Assembly: GCA_964429805.1 (NCBI GenBank) | Contig: CAYSDH010000016.1 | Coordinates: forward strand, 1-53,047 | Origin: CAYSDH01 sp964429805 | Lineage (GTDB): Bacteria > Bacteroidota > Bacteroidia > Flavobacteriales_D > JABDKJ01 | Reading direction: 5' to 3' | DNA: 53,047 bases | Shown here: piece after piece, positions 7,672 to 15,835 of the stretch | Numbering within the stretch: the stretch's first letter is position 1 | How the letters are laid out: every line of letters starts with the position of its first letter | Notes under the pieces: generated by a model | Told to the model about the DNA's origin: nothing | Databases searched by the model: none | What the model saw: only the letters and a program-made list of their open reading frames with translations | Translations under genes and position numbers: made by a program

Positions 7672-9099
7672 GTGGATCGAGTTATTCTGACAACAAAACA
7701 AAAGGCACTTCAGATAAATCTGAACAAGAGCATCTATGGTTCTTTTGCCGAAATAGGAGCTGGACAAGAAGTGAGTAGAAACTTCTTTAGAGCTGGTGGA
7801 GCATCAGGTACCATTGCCAAAGCAATGAGTGCCTATGACAAGGAGTTTAGTGATGCCATCTATGGCCCTGAAGAACACCAACGCTATGTCTGTCGGTCGC
7901 GACTGGAAAAGATGTTGGACAAGGAATATGGTCATCTGGACAATAGACTAAGCGAAGATCGAGCCGACAAGTGCATGTTCTTTGCCTTTGCCAACACGGT
8001 GGCCACCATCGACTATAAGAAACGATACAAGGGTCATGGATGGGCAGGCGTGCAGTTTCAAACTGACAAGACAAGTGAGCCTAATCGTGTCATAATCCAC
8101 ATCAAGCCGCTCGAACTAGAGGCGCAGTTGCAACAAGAGACCATCGGCATCTTGGGAGTAAACTTGATTTACGCCAGTTTCTTTTACTGGAAAGATCCAA
8201 ACGCATTTTTAGAGTCACTGATGGACAACATCAGTTTTGACAAACTCGAGATTGACACGCTCGTCATGACTGGACCAGATTTTGTGGATGTCGACAATAG
8301 ATTGATGAGTTTGAAGCTGGTTAAAAATGGTATGACTTCGGCCGTGATTTTTAACCCTGATGGGGAAAATGTGCACCCTTCTGACTTGCTGTACAAAAAG
8401 AATATACTGGCCATTAGAGGATCGTTTAGGCCGGTGACAAAAGTCAATATTGACATGATAGTCAATGGCTATAACGAGTTTGTCAAAGACCCAAAAGTCA
8501 ATAAAGAAAAACTCCAAGTACTGTTTGAGATTACCTTAAACAACCTACTAATGGAGGGAGATGTCGATGAGCAGGACTTCTTAGACAGAGCAGACATACT
8601 GTGCTCACTCGGCCAGACTGTCATGATCTCTAACTACATGAAGTACTACAAGCTGACCGAATATCTATCTAGCTTTACTTCTGAGCGAATAGGCTTTATC
8701 ATGGGTGTGGACCACTTGATGGAGGTCTTCAATGAGAAGTATTACCGCAATCTAAATGGTGGAATGCTCGAGGCATTTGGAATACTCTTTACACGCGACT
8801 TGAAGATTTATCTCTACCCCTTTAGAAATCCTGAAACGAAAGAGATGGTCAACAGCACCAATCTGGAAATACATCCGCGAATCAGACCGCTGTATGAGTA
8901 TCTCATGTTTAACAAACGTGTGATTGACCTGACGGGATATGACGAAGAGGTGCTATCAATCTTCTCAAAGAAAGTCCTTCGCATGATTAAAAGCGGTGAA
9001 GAAGGCTGGGAGGAAATGGTGCCAACCTATGTCGACATCTTGATAAAGAAGAACAAGCTATTTGGATATAAAGCGGGAGAATCGAAGGCCAAGGCCTAA
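7672..9099 (+). CDS. conserved protein of unknown function (475 aa), often mislabelled as receptor or adenylyltransferase
   Basis: I recognise the sequence pattern as a widely conserved but uncharacterised protein: 'ALQINLNKSIYGSFAEIGAGQEVSRNFFRAGGASGTIAKAMSAYDKEFSDAIYG' near the N-terminus, then 'RADKCMFFAFANTVATIDYKKRYKGHGWAGVQFQ' and 'LGVNLIYASFFY'. From memory, databases label such proteins TonB-dependent receptor or nicotinate-nucleotide adenylyltransferase; neither fits, because there is no signal peptide, no beta-barrel pattern and no HxGH nucleotidyltransferase motif. The protein is soluble and acidic/basic mixed with no membrane segment. Start: the only candidate in frame after the stop at 7624 is GTG 7672 (VDRVILTTKQK); the open frame upstream (FNEEQRI) resembles coding, so the true start could be non-canonical. 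It converges on folE with 7 bp between stops. Confidence 0.8.
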   Translation: MDRVILTTKQKALQINLNKSIYGSFAEIGAGQEVSRNFFRAGGASGTIAKAMSAYDKEFSDAIYGPEEHQRYVCRSRLEKMLDKEYGHLDNRLSEDRADKCMFFAFANTVATIDYKKRYKGHGWAGVQFQTDKTSEPNRVIIHIKPLELEAQLQQETIGILGVNLIYASFFYWKDPNAFLESLMDNISFDKLEIDTLVMTGPDFVDVDNRLMSLKLVKNGMTSAVIFNPDGENVHPSDLLYKKNILAIRGSFRPVTKVNIDMIVNGYNEFVKDPKVNKEKLQVLFEITLNNLLMEGDVDEQDFLDRADILCSLGQTVMISNYMKYYKLTEYLSSFTSERIGFIMGVDHLMEVFNEKYYRNLNGGMLEAFGILFTRDLKIYLYPFRNPETKEMVNSTNLEIHPRIRPLYEYLMFNKRVIDLTGYDEEVLSIFSKKVLRMIKSGEEGWEEMVPTYVDILIKKNKLFGYKAGESKAKA

Positions 9100-9106
9100 G
9101 ACTACG

Positions 9107-9745
9107 TCAGCTTAAATCTGAAGAGATAATATCAAAGAACTCTTCACGGGTTTTACTTCCACTCAAAAACTCTCCAGTAAAGGCAGAAGTAGTTGTTGTA
9201 CTGTTCTGTTTTTGCACTCCACGCATCTGCATGCACATGTGCTGCGCCTCTATGACTACAGCTACACCTTTTGGAGAAAGTGTCTCTTGTATGCAGTCGC
9301 GAATCTCGTTAGTCAAGCGCTCTTGTACTTGGAGTCTGCGTGAGTATGCATCAACTACACGTGGTATTTTTGACAAGCCAACGATGTGACCATTTGGTAT
9401 GTAGGCGACATGCGCCTTTCCAAAAAAAGGAAGCATATGGTGCTCACACATCGAGTAAACTTCGATGCCTTTTACTACGACCATTTGGCTGTACTCTTCA
9501 GCAAACATAGCTCCCTTTAAGATGGCTGCAGGATCAAGATCATAGCCGTGCATGAGATACTGCATGGCTTTGGCCACACGCTCTGGGGTCTTTACCAAAC
9601 CTTCACGCGCAGGGTCTTCACCAATCAGGTCAATTACTTTCGAGTAGTGTCCTGAAAGTGCTTCAATTGCTTTCTCGTTGTACTTGTCTTCACGCACGTA
9701 TCCCCTTTCGTGGAAGTCGTGCTCATCATGTGTATCGCCACTCAT
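9107..9745 (-). CDS. folE: GTP cyclohydrolase I
   Basis: Converts GTP to 7,8-dihydroneopterin triphosphate, the entry to folate and pterin synthesis. At 212 residues it is of normal length. Visible: 'GEDPAREGLVKTPERVAKA', the zinc site 'MCEHHMLPFFGKAHVAYIP' (Cys100, His103) with third ligand Cys171 in 'EAQHMCMQMRGVQKQNSTTTTSAFTG', and 'GLSKIPRVVDAYSRRLQVQERLT'. It directly follows the PTPS-type gene (1 bp between stop and start), so both are co-transcribed; this pairing points toward tetrahydropterin synthesis in addition to folate. Confidence 0.95.
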   Translation of the reverse strand: MSGDTHDEHDFHERGYVREDKYNEKAIEALSGHYSKVIDLIGEDPAREGLVKTPERVAKAMQYLMHGYDLDPAAILKGAMFAEEYSQMVVVKGIEVYSMCEHHMLPFFGKAHVAYIPNGHIVGLSKIPRVVDAYSRRLQVQERLTNEIRDCIQETLSPKGVAVVIEAQHMCMQMRGVQKQNSTTTTSAFTGEFLSGSKTREEFFDIISSDLS

Positions 9746-9746
9746 A

Positions 9747-10166
9747 TCAGTTGCCGTAATAATCTATAATGTTGTTTTCTGTCTCGTATAGTCGCACCTG
9801 ATGCAGGGTTGCGCCCTTGTCAGCAAGCGGAGTCTCGAGCTCTTTCCAGATGGCTTGCGCTATGTTTTCTGCCGTAGTGACCATGCCGCTCATGAAGTCG
9901 ACATCCAAGTTGAGATTGCGATGGTCTAGCTTGTCAATGACTTTATCATTGATAATCCGCTTCATCTCTTTCAAGTCAATGACCATACCCGTAGTTTGAT
10001 CAGGCGTCCCTTTGACAGTGACAAAGAGGTGATAATTATGTCCGTGCCAATTTTCATTGGCGCACTTGCCAAATACTTCTTGGTTTTTTTCGTCAGACCA
10101 TTCAGGTATTGCCAGTTTGTGCGCGGCACAAAACCGTTCTCTTCGTGTAAGGAATACTTCTGCCAT
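9747..10166 (-). CDS. 6-pyruvoyl-tetrahydropterin synthase / QueD-family enzyme
   Basis: Acts on dihydroneopterin triphosphate, the product of the adjacent folE. The 139-residue protein has zinc ligands His16 (FCAAHKL), His41 and His43 (WHGHNYHL), catalytic Cys35 in 'FGKCANENWHGHNY', the 'DHRNLN' Asp-His pair at 81-82, 'TTAENIA', and Glu130 in 'LYETENN'. The spacing C-x5-HGH and the surrounding 'FGKC..N..HGHNY..FVTVKG' resemble animal PTPS more than E. coli QueD (C-x3-HGH), so 6-pyruvoyl-tetrahydropterin formation is my preferred reading. It could still serve as QueD (6-carboxytetrahydropterin synthase) for queuosine; no queC or queE is in the window. First gene of a two-gene operon with folE. 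Confidence 0.85.
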   Translation of the reverse strand: MAEVFLTRRERFCAAHKLAIPEWSDEKNQEVFGKCANENWHGHNYHLFVTVKGTPDQTTGMVIDLKEMKRIINDKVIDKLDHRNLNLDVDFMSGMVTTAENIAQAIWKELETPLADKGATLHQVRLYETENNIIDYYGN

Positions 10167-10193
10167 TTATCTTATAGTTGAGACAAGAAAGGG

Positions 10194-10201
10194 CGAAGAT
10201 A
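10194..10201 (-). promoter_or_regulatory. putative -7 box (TATCTTCG) for the PTPS-folE operon
   Basis: The minus strand carries TATCTTCG 28 nt before the ATG at 10166, the same octamer seen before the Kdo pair, hldD and mutS2. A TTG lies 23 nt further upstream (10225-10227, complement), within the broad Bacteroidota -33 spacing range. Confidence 0.45.
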
Positions 10202-10248
10202 CGCTGTTTGAGCATCAGAACAGTCAAAATGTAACTTTCAGAATTCTC

Positions 10249-13200
10249 TCAATCTACCATGAGTGGTGCCGTCAGAATTACTTGGTCTTGGGTTAACACC
10301 ACGCGATACTGACCACGGGCGAGTCCCGATGCCTCAATCTGGATGCTGCTATTATTAGCTTGGCGCAACTCATCAACCAAGAGTCGCCCCTTCACATCTG
10401 TGACCTGAAGACGCCACTCACCAACAAGCAATTCCGACTCAATCAACGCTAGATTATTGGCAGGGTTGGGATAGAGGCTGTACTCATCTTCACTTATTTC
10501 TATGAGGCTGAGCCACCAAACTGTCAGCTCTTGAGACATTCCCGAACAGGGGAAATCATTGTCAATTTGCACAGAATATTCGCCCCCGTTTTCAATTGCT
10601 TCAAGTGTTTGCTCTGTAGCCCCAACAATAGGCTCACCGTATAGAAACCACTGATAGAGATCTCCTTCAGTGGCATTAAGAATTGGAGCGTCTAAATCAG
10701 AGAAATTAATCTCAAAAAGAGAACAATCGTAAATGGTACTCCAGGTAGTATTGGTGATGACTGGGTCATTATTATCGAAGTAGATTTCTGCTGTATTGTT
10801 AATCTCTGTCAATAGTGCCACGTTTGAATGAGGACTAATTTTGAAGGACACAAAGCCATGACTTTCTGGTTCATTATTGACAGAGTCGGGCAGCATTATG
10901 TTGTCAAAATTAAACACCACCACGCGTTCATTGACGTCAATAGTGGTGTACACGGAATGTGAGTTAGCCACCAATTCGAAACTGTACATATCTAACCACG
11001 GAGAGATGCTGTCAACAATGAATACATCTGTGGCAGGGGCATTCCCAGTATTCTGAAATCGGATAAAATATTCCAGCTCTTGATTGTCGGCAATGTAATG
11101 CTGGTCACTATACCCGTTTGGAAACACCTGTTTGTCATTTGGGTCATAGGCACAGGTCAGTTCGATACTCGCTGAATCTGCTACAAATGCTATCGTGTCA
11201 TTGTCCTGAAAACCCCATGCCTCAACAGTTGTGGTGAGAAACTCACCCAAAAAATCGGCCGTAGGAGTAATGAGACCAATATTAAAATATAGGTACTCAC
11301 CAGGCAAGAGATCTTCAAAACTCATAAATATCATGTTGTCCATGACAGAGTCTATAATTGGGTCATCTTCATAGCCCTGAAAGAGCTCATCATAGGTCAA
11401 CTTGACCACACCATCCATTGGAATGTTGCCCTCGTTGCGAACAAATGCAACATGTGACCGAATAACGTCACACTGATAAGTTCCTCCAGTAGGATAATAA
11501 TTTAACGTGAGCGCATGCAGAAAATCATTGTCTGACACTCCAAATGAAATCATACCAGACCAGTCGGTTCCGAGCACTCCTGAAAAAGGGTTGGGAGTTG
11601 TGGTGTATGGAAAGGCTGGAGTAGTCTCTAGGAAAACGCTGTATGAAGCTGGAGATGCGTCAACCACAAAGAACTCTCCTAGGTCATTGGTAATGGCCAT
11701 CAGTCCAAATCCAAAATTCACAGTAAATAGTGGAAGACCATAGTCATCACCATTCATTACGCCATCACTGTTGTGGTCATAAAAAACCACCCCCGAAAGA
11801 GTGTAGAGACAAGAGCCATCATTCACTGTTGCGGTCTCGTCATAATTTTGCGCGTTGGGATCATCACAGCCAAAAATGTACTCGCAAGACCCATCATCGA
11901 CAGTAGCCAACGAGTCGAAGTTTTCTGCAATAGGATCCATGCAGCCAAAAATGTAGTCACAAGAATTGTTCTCACAGGTGGCCGTTGAGTCGTAATTTTC
12001 TGCAATAGGATCGGTACAGCCACAGTCCGTGTAACAACAACTCTGGTCATCCTGATAGGCTTCTGAGTCGTAGTTGCAAGCCGCAGGATCAATGCAGCCG
12101 TTGCCGTTGAGATTCTCTAGATATGCGGTACCTCCATCGGAAGAGTAATTTGCCAGTAAGACATCATCATCTCCATCTCCATCAACATCTACAACATCCA
12201 TTTTGTTGAATGAACTTGAGTTAAAAGCGGAGTAGAAGTCTATCTCGTTTTCTTCAAAACTCTCTGAATTCAAATTTTCCAGCCAAATGAATTCAAATTC
12301 ATCTTGCTTGTAGGTCAAGATGTCGACATCACCATCTAAATCAAGATCACTGAGCGCGAGTTTATATCCAGCATTATCAATGATTACTTGATGTTCTTGG
12401 AATACTCCATTGTCGTTTTTGTACAGCAAGATTCTGGGAGGCCAAGATCCAGAGCTACCGCCTGAACCAGAACTGACTCCTCTATAGGCGAAAAGGTCAA
12501 GGTCTCCGTCTCCCTCTAGGTCAGCCAACTCAACTAGATTTAGGCCAAATGCAATTTGGGTTAACTCTTGAATTACGGTGTAGACTCCATTGTTGTTGGA
12601 AATAACAGAAAAATGCTCATCACCATAAATTAAATCAATATCTCCATCCCCATCAATGTCTCCAGTGGCTATATCACTGTGCATTTCTAATCCTAGATTC
12701 AAATTAACCGGTGAGGCGAAATTACCAGAGCCCATGTTCTCGATAATCGCTAGCGGGCTGTCTTTCAATAAGTCGAGATCTCCGTCATTGTCAATATCAA
12801 TAGGTACAATATTAGATGCAACTTCAGTTGTTATGGATTGCGGAAAATTAAAAGAGCCGTCTCCTGCATTGACCATAAGATGGATTCCAGTATTGCCATC
12901 TTGGGTGGCCTGTTGGTAAAAAAACAAAATGTCAGCCCAGCCATCACCATTCATATCAGCAACTTCAAAGTGATCATACATCAGCAGTTCCCCAAAGGCG
13001 ACTTCATCAAGGAGATAGATGACCTCTCCATATTGCCCATCTCCTATTCCTGGGTACATCACAAGTTCAACAGCCAGCGGATCATTTACATTGGTTATTA
13101 AACCACAGACCAAGTCCATTATCCCATCATTGTTTAGGTCCGCAGCAATAGTCTTATCTGGTCCTACCACAGTCTCTTGAAACAACGACTCGCGCAACAC

Positions 13201-14304
13201 AGAGCCTCCGCCAGAATTCCACCCTGCGTTGACGTTGTACGAATGCTGGAAGTAATCAAAATCAGTATCTCCATCAAAGTCGACCAGGTCTATTTCACTA
13301 GTAAGTCCCCAAGAATCGTAATCTAAAATAGCTTCATCATCGACATTTTGCACGGTATTAAAAGTGAGGTCATTGTTACCAGAAGCATACTGCAGCATGT
13401 GATTGTCATAGACTACAAGATCGACAGTGCCGTTTGAGTCGAAATCAACCACGTCTACCAATTGGCCAAATGTGAGCCCACTCAGTCCGGTTAACACTTG
13501 TTGTGGGGCATTGAAAGCTCCACCTTGATTATTGGTTGCTAAGTATATACTACTGTCGCTTTTAAATACGATATCATCAAAACCATCTACATCCATGTCA
13601 GCCACATGCAGACTGCTGGACCCTGAGAGGGCTGGGTAACTTATGGATTGCTCTGAAAATTCTGCTTGTCCGTCATTTAAAAAATAGAGCATCTCATCAC
13701 TGTCTTCTAAAAGACCAAGAATATCCATGTCTCCGTCATTATCAATATCAGACACAATTGACTTTTTCTGATCAAAAGCACTGCTATTTAGATTACCCTG
13801 TGCGGTACTTGATAGGTTTCCAACCCCGTCATTGACAAACACCCTCACAGATGAGCCCGACACTAACAAGTCCAGATCTCCATCTGCATCAAGATCCTCA
13901 AATACCATCGACCGAATAGAACTGGATCCTATAAACAATTGAGAGACTAATTGAAATCCAGAATCAACATCACCTTCAAATATTTTAACTCCATAACTCT
14001 TTACTATTAACTCTGCAGTACCATCACCATTCAAGTCTTCAAAAGCAACTCGGCTAAAGTATGAAGCTGCCTCTTCTAGCAATTGGACTTCATCGGCAAA
14101 GGTTGAACCTAAGTTTTCTGAGAAGTACACTCCTTTCTTGCTTACCCATAGCAAATCAACGTCACCGTCTCCATCAATATCTTCGGATAAAAAATCATGA
14201 GGAATCATCTCTCTATGGTCTAGACGCTCTACAGGTGCAAAAAGCTGAGCTTGGGAGACAACAGCAAGAAAAAGAAAGGAGAGGGTAAGTTGGAGATGCT
14301 TCAT
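10249..14304 (-). CDS. large secreted VCBS/FG-GAP repeat protein with Cys-rich repeats and T9SS sorting domain
   Basis: A 1351-residue exported protein; residues 1-19 are a signal peptide ending at SQA-Q. Residues about 25-730 contain more than ten FG-GAP/VCBS repeats, each with a calcium-loop pattern such as 'DIDGDGDVDLL', 'DLNGDGTAELI' and 'DLDLDGDVDIL', predicting an integrin-like beta-propeller set. Residues about 736-835 hold four Cys-rich repeats of the 'GCxDPxAxNYDxxAxxDDGSC' type. Then comes an SdrD-B-like segment ('LSGVVFYDHNSDGVMNGDDYG'), a conserved DUF11-like domain beginning 'AYDPNDKQVFPNGY', and a C-terminal T9SS sorting domain ('SLYPNPANNLALI'). Probably a surface or secreted binding protein; no catalytic motif seen. 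Divergent from hldD across a 107-bp gap with an inverted repeat. Confidence 0.9.
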   Translation of the reverse strand: MKHLQLTLSFLFLAVVSQAQLFAPVERLDHREMIPHDFLSEDIDGDGDVDLLWVSKKGVYFSENLGSTFADEVQLLEEAASYFSRVAFEDLNGDGTAELIVKSYGVKIFEGDVDSGFQLVSQLFIGSSSIRSMVFEDLDADGDLDLLVSGSSVRVFVNDGVGNLSSTAQGNLNSSAFDQKKSIVSDIDNDGDMDILGLLEDSDEMLYFLNDGQAEFSEQSISYPALSGSSSLHVADMDVDGFDDIVFKSDSSIYLATNNQGGAFNAPQQVLTGLSGLTFGQLVDVVDFDSNGTVDLVVYDNHMLQYASGNNDLTFNTVQNVDDEAILDYDSWGLTSEIDLVDFDGDTDFDYFQHSYNVNAGWNSGGGSVLRESLFQETVVGPDKTIAADLNNDGIMDLVCGLITNVNDPLAVELVMYPGIGDGQYGEVIYLLDEVAFGELLMYDHFEVADMNGDGWADILFFYQQATQDGNTGIHLMVNAGDGSFNFPQSITTEVASNIVPIDIDNDGDLDLLKDSPLAIIENMGSGNFASPVNLNLGLEMHSDIATGDIDGDGDIDLIYGDEHFSVISNNNGVYTVIQELTQIAFGLNLVELADLEGDGDLDLFAYRGVSSGSGGSSGSWPPRILLYKNDNGVFQEHQVIIDNAGYKLALSDLDLDGDVDILTYKQDEFEFIWLENLNSESFEENEIDFYSAFNSSSFNKMDVVDVDGDGDDDVLLANYSSDGGTAYLENLNGNGCIDPAACNYDSEAYQDDQSCCYTDCGCTDPIAENYDSTATCENNSCDYIFGCMDPIAENFDSLATVDDGSCEYIFGCDDPNAQNYDETATVNDGSCLYTLSGVVFYDHNSDGVMNGDDYGLPLFTVNFGFGLMAITNDLGEFFVVDASPASYSVFLETTPAFPYTTTPNPFSGVLGTDWSGMISFGVSDNDFLHALTLNYYPTGGTYQCDVIRSHVAFVRNEGNIPMDGVVKLTYDELFQGYEDDPIIDSVMDNMIFMSFEDLLPGEYLYFNIGLITPTADFLGEFLTTTVEAWGFQDNDTIAFVADSASIELTCAYDPNDKQVFPNGYSDQHYIADNQELEYFIRFQNTGNAPATDVFIVDSISPWLDMYSFELVANSHSVYTTIDVNERVVVFNFDNIMLPDSVNNEPESHGFVSFKISPHSNVALLTEINNTAEIYFDNNDPVITNTTWSTIYDCSLFEINFSDLDAPILNATEGDLYQWFLYGEPIVGATEQTLEAIENGGEYSVQIDNDFPCSGMSQELTVWWLSLIEISEDEYSLYPNPANNLALIESELLVGEWRLQVTDVKGRLLVDELRQANNSSIQIEASGLARGQYRVVLTQDQVILTAPLMVD
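11808..12099 (-). repeat. four tandem Cys-rich protein repeats within the VCBS gene
   Basis: In-frame repeats of about 24-30 codons with the pattern GC-x-DP-x-A-x-N-Y/F-D-x3-A-x3-D-x-S-C. The third and fourth units are closest to each other; the first two carry extra Cys (QSCCYTDCGC). Paired cysteines suggest disulfides outside the cell. This repeat type is common in marine Bacteroidota. Confidence 0.8.
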
Positions 14305-14359
14305 TGCGAATTGGTTTTGGAATTAATGTATCCCCCGACACTATTAAAGTTAATTCCTT

Positions 14360-14393
14360 TTCTCAGAACAAACAAATGTCTGGGTTCTGAGAA
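14360..14393. promoter_or_regulatory. 10-bp inverted repeat between divergent VCBS and hldD genes
   Basis: TTCTCAGAAC at 14360-14369 is complementary to GTTCTGAGAA at 14384-14393, with a 14-nt spacer. It sits just upstream of the hldD -7 box and within the leader or promoter of the VCBS gene. It could be an operator or an mRNA hairpin; there is no T tract that would make it a terminator. Confidence 0.45.
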
Positions 14394-14398
14394 TAAAA

Positions 14399-14406
14399 TA
14401 TCTTCG
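14399..14406 (+). promoter_or_regulatory. putative -7 box (TATCTTCG) for hldD, near-leaderless
   Basis: TATCTTCG ends 5 nt before the ATG at 14412. If it works as a -7 element, transcription would begin at or next to the start codon, giving a leaderless or nearly leaderless mRNA. Confidence 0.4.
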
Positions 14407-14411
14407 TCCTC

Positions 14412-15377
14412 ATGATAGTGATTACAGGTGCTGCAGGTTTTATTGGCTCATGTCTGATTAGTAAGTTGAATGAACTGGGTGAAGAAGACATCGTCATCGT
14501 TGATGATTTTTCGCGCACAGACAGGACTCGAAACTACCGAGACAAAAAATACTTGACTGAGGTAAACCGAGCAGAATTCATTTCCTGGTTAGATGTCAAT
14601 GGCGATGGTTGTGAGTTTATCTTTCATATCGGAGCGCGCACTGACACTACCGAATTTGACAGCAGCATTTTTGATGAATTAAATCTTAATTACACCAAGG
14701 CAATCTGGACATTCTGCGCAGAGAATGAAGTGCCACTGGTCTACGCCTCTTCCGCAGCCACTTATGGGCTCGGTGAACATGGATACAAGGACGACCACGA
14801 CATTGTCACCAAGCTCAAGCCGCTAAACCCTTATGGAGATAGCAAAAATGACTTTGACATATGGGCGCTTGAGCAAAGTAAGGCTCCGCCTTTTTGGGCC
14901 GGACTAAAGTTCTTTAATGTCTATGGACCTAACGAGTATCACAAGGGCAGAATGGCTTCAGTCATATTTCATGCCTTTAATCAGATTAAGGCAAATGGAA
15001 AAATGAACCTGTTCCGCTCTCACAATCCTGACTATAAGGATGGAGAACAGTTACGCGACTTTATATACGTGAAAGACCTGATTGAAGTCTGTGTCTTCTT
15101 TTTAGAGCATCAAAAAAAGAGTGGACTTTACAATCTCGGCACTGGAAAGGCAGAGACTTTTTTAGAATTGGTGGAGAGCACGTTTGCAGCATTAAGCATA
15201 CCTGCAGACATTGGCTTCATTGACACTCCAGAAGACATCAGAGATAAGTACCAGTATTACACACAAGCTGACATGTCGAAGCTACGGAGTGCAGGGTATG
15301 ACAAACCTTTTATGACGCTGCGAGAAGGTGTGAAGGATTATGTGACGAAGTTTTTGGCGAAGGATGAGGTCTACTAG
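14412..15377 (+). CDS. hldD: ADP-L-glycero-D-manno-heptose 6-epimerase
   Basis: Last step in making the ADP-L,D-heptose donor of the LPS inner core. The 321-residue SDR-family protein has the NAD(P) loop 'GAAGFIGS' at 6-13, 'DDFSRTDRTRNYRD', 'HIGARTDTTEFD', a catalytic triad region 'YASSAATYG' (Ser113/114) and Y141-x3-K145 in 'NPYGDSKNDFD', then 'FFNVYGPNEYHKGRMASV' and 'GEQLRDFIYVKDL', which are diagnostic for HldD rather than a general UDP-sugar epimerase. E. coli HldD is 310 residues. It is a single gene, convergent with merR. Together with the Kdo pair at 647-2028 it supports a conventional inner core containing Kdo and heptose. Confidence 0.93.
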   Translation: MIVITGAAGFIGSCLISKLNELGEEDIVIVDDFSRTDRTRNYRDKKYLTEVNRAEFISWLDVNGDGCEFIFHIGARTDTTEFDSSIFDELNLNYTKAIWTFCAENEVPLVYASSAATYGLGEHGYKDDHDIVTKLKPLNPYGDSKNDFDIWALEQSKAPPFWAGLKFFNVYGPNEYHKGRMASVIFHAFNQIKANGKMNLFRSHNPDYKDGEQLRDFIYVKDLIEVCVFFLEHQKKSGLYNLGTGKAETFLELVESTFAALSIPADIGFIDTPEDIRDKYQYYTQADMSKLRSAGYDKPFMTLREGVKDYVTKFLAKDEVY

Positions 15378-15430
15378 TGCCTTTTGCAAAGATTGATTGA
15401 CTGAGTCTCAGACTCGAAACCTAAGTAAGT

Positions 15431-15802
15431 TTACATATTCTCCTTCAACTCCTGAAGGAAAGACTTGACGCTTCTCAAGCGATTGACAATCTCCACATTT
15501 TTGATGGTGTCTTCTTTATTCTCACGCAGTTTTTGCTGAGCACCTTGAAGCGTAAACCCACGCTCTTTGACCAAGTGAAAGATCACTTTGAAATTCTCAA
15601 TGTCAGATTTTGAGAACATGCGGTTTCCCTTCTTGTTCTTCTTTGGCGTGATGATGGAGAACTCTTTTTCCCAGAAACGAATCAAAGAGGTATTGACATT
15701 AAACATGGACGCGACTTCCGAAATGGAGTAATATAATTTAGTCGTTTCCTGTTCTCTAAATGGCACGACCAAAAATAGAAGTTTAGACGAACCTATCATC
15801 AT
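15431..15802 (-). CDS. MerR-family transcriptional regulator
   Basis: A 123-residue DNA-binding protein with a MerR winged-helix domain: 'YYSISEVASMFNVNTSLIRFWEKEF...ITPKKNKKGNRMFSKSDIENFKVIFHLVKERGFTLQGAQQKL'. This is the short Bacteroidota MerR type that has only the DNA-binding domain and a coiled-coil tail, without an effector domain. ATG 15802 is the outermost start; GTG 15766 (MPFREQE) would match the usual N-terminal length of the family better, and both are possible. It follows the M23 peptidase gene with a 33-bp gap, so they are probably co-transcribed. The order alaS / M23 peptidase / MerR is, from memory, a conserved neighbourhood in this phylum. Target genes are unknown. Confidence 0.85.
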   Translation of the reverse strand: MMIGSSKLLFLVVPFREQETTKLYYSISEVASMFNVNTSLIRFWEKEFSIITPKKNKKGNRMFSKSDIENFKVIFHLVKERGFTLQGAQQKLRENKEDTIKNVEIVNRLRSVKSFLQELKENM

Positions 15803-15835
15803 GATAGTGATACTATCTATTAAAAAAATGAGGAA

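Noticed and set aside
15403..15415. Short inverted repeat GAGTC-TCA-GACTC between convergent hldD and merR
   Set aside because: Only 5 bp of stem and no T tract on either strand; too weak to call a terminator.
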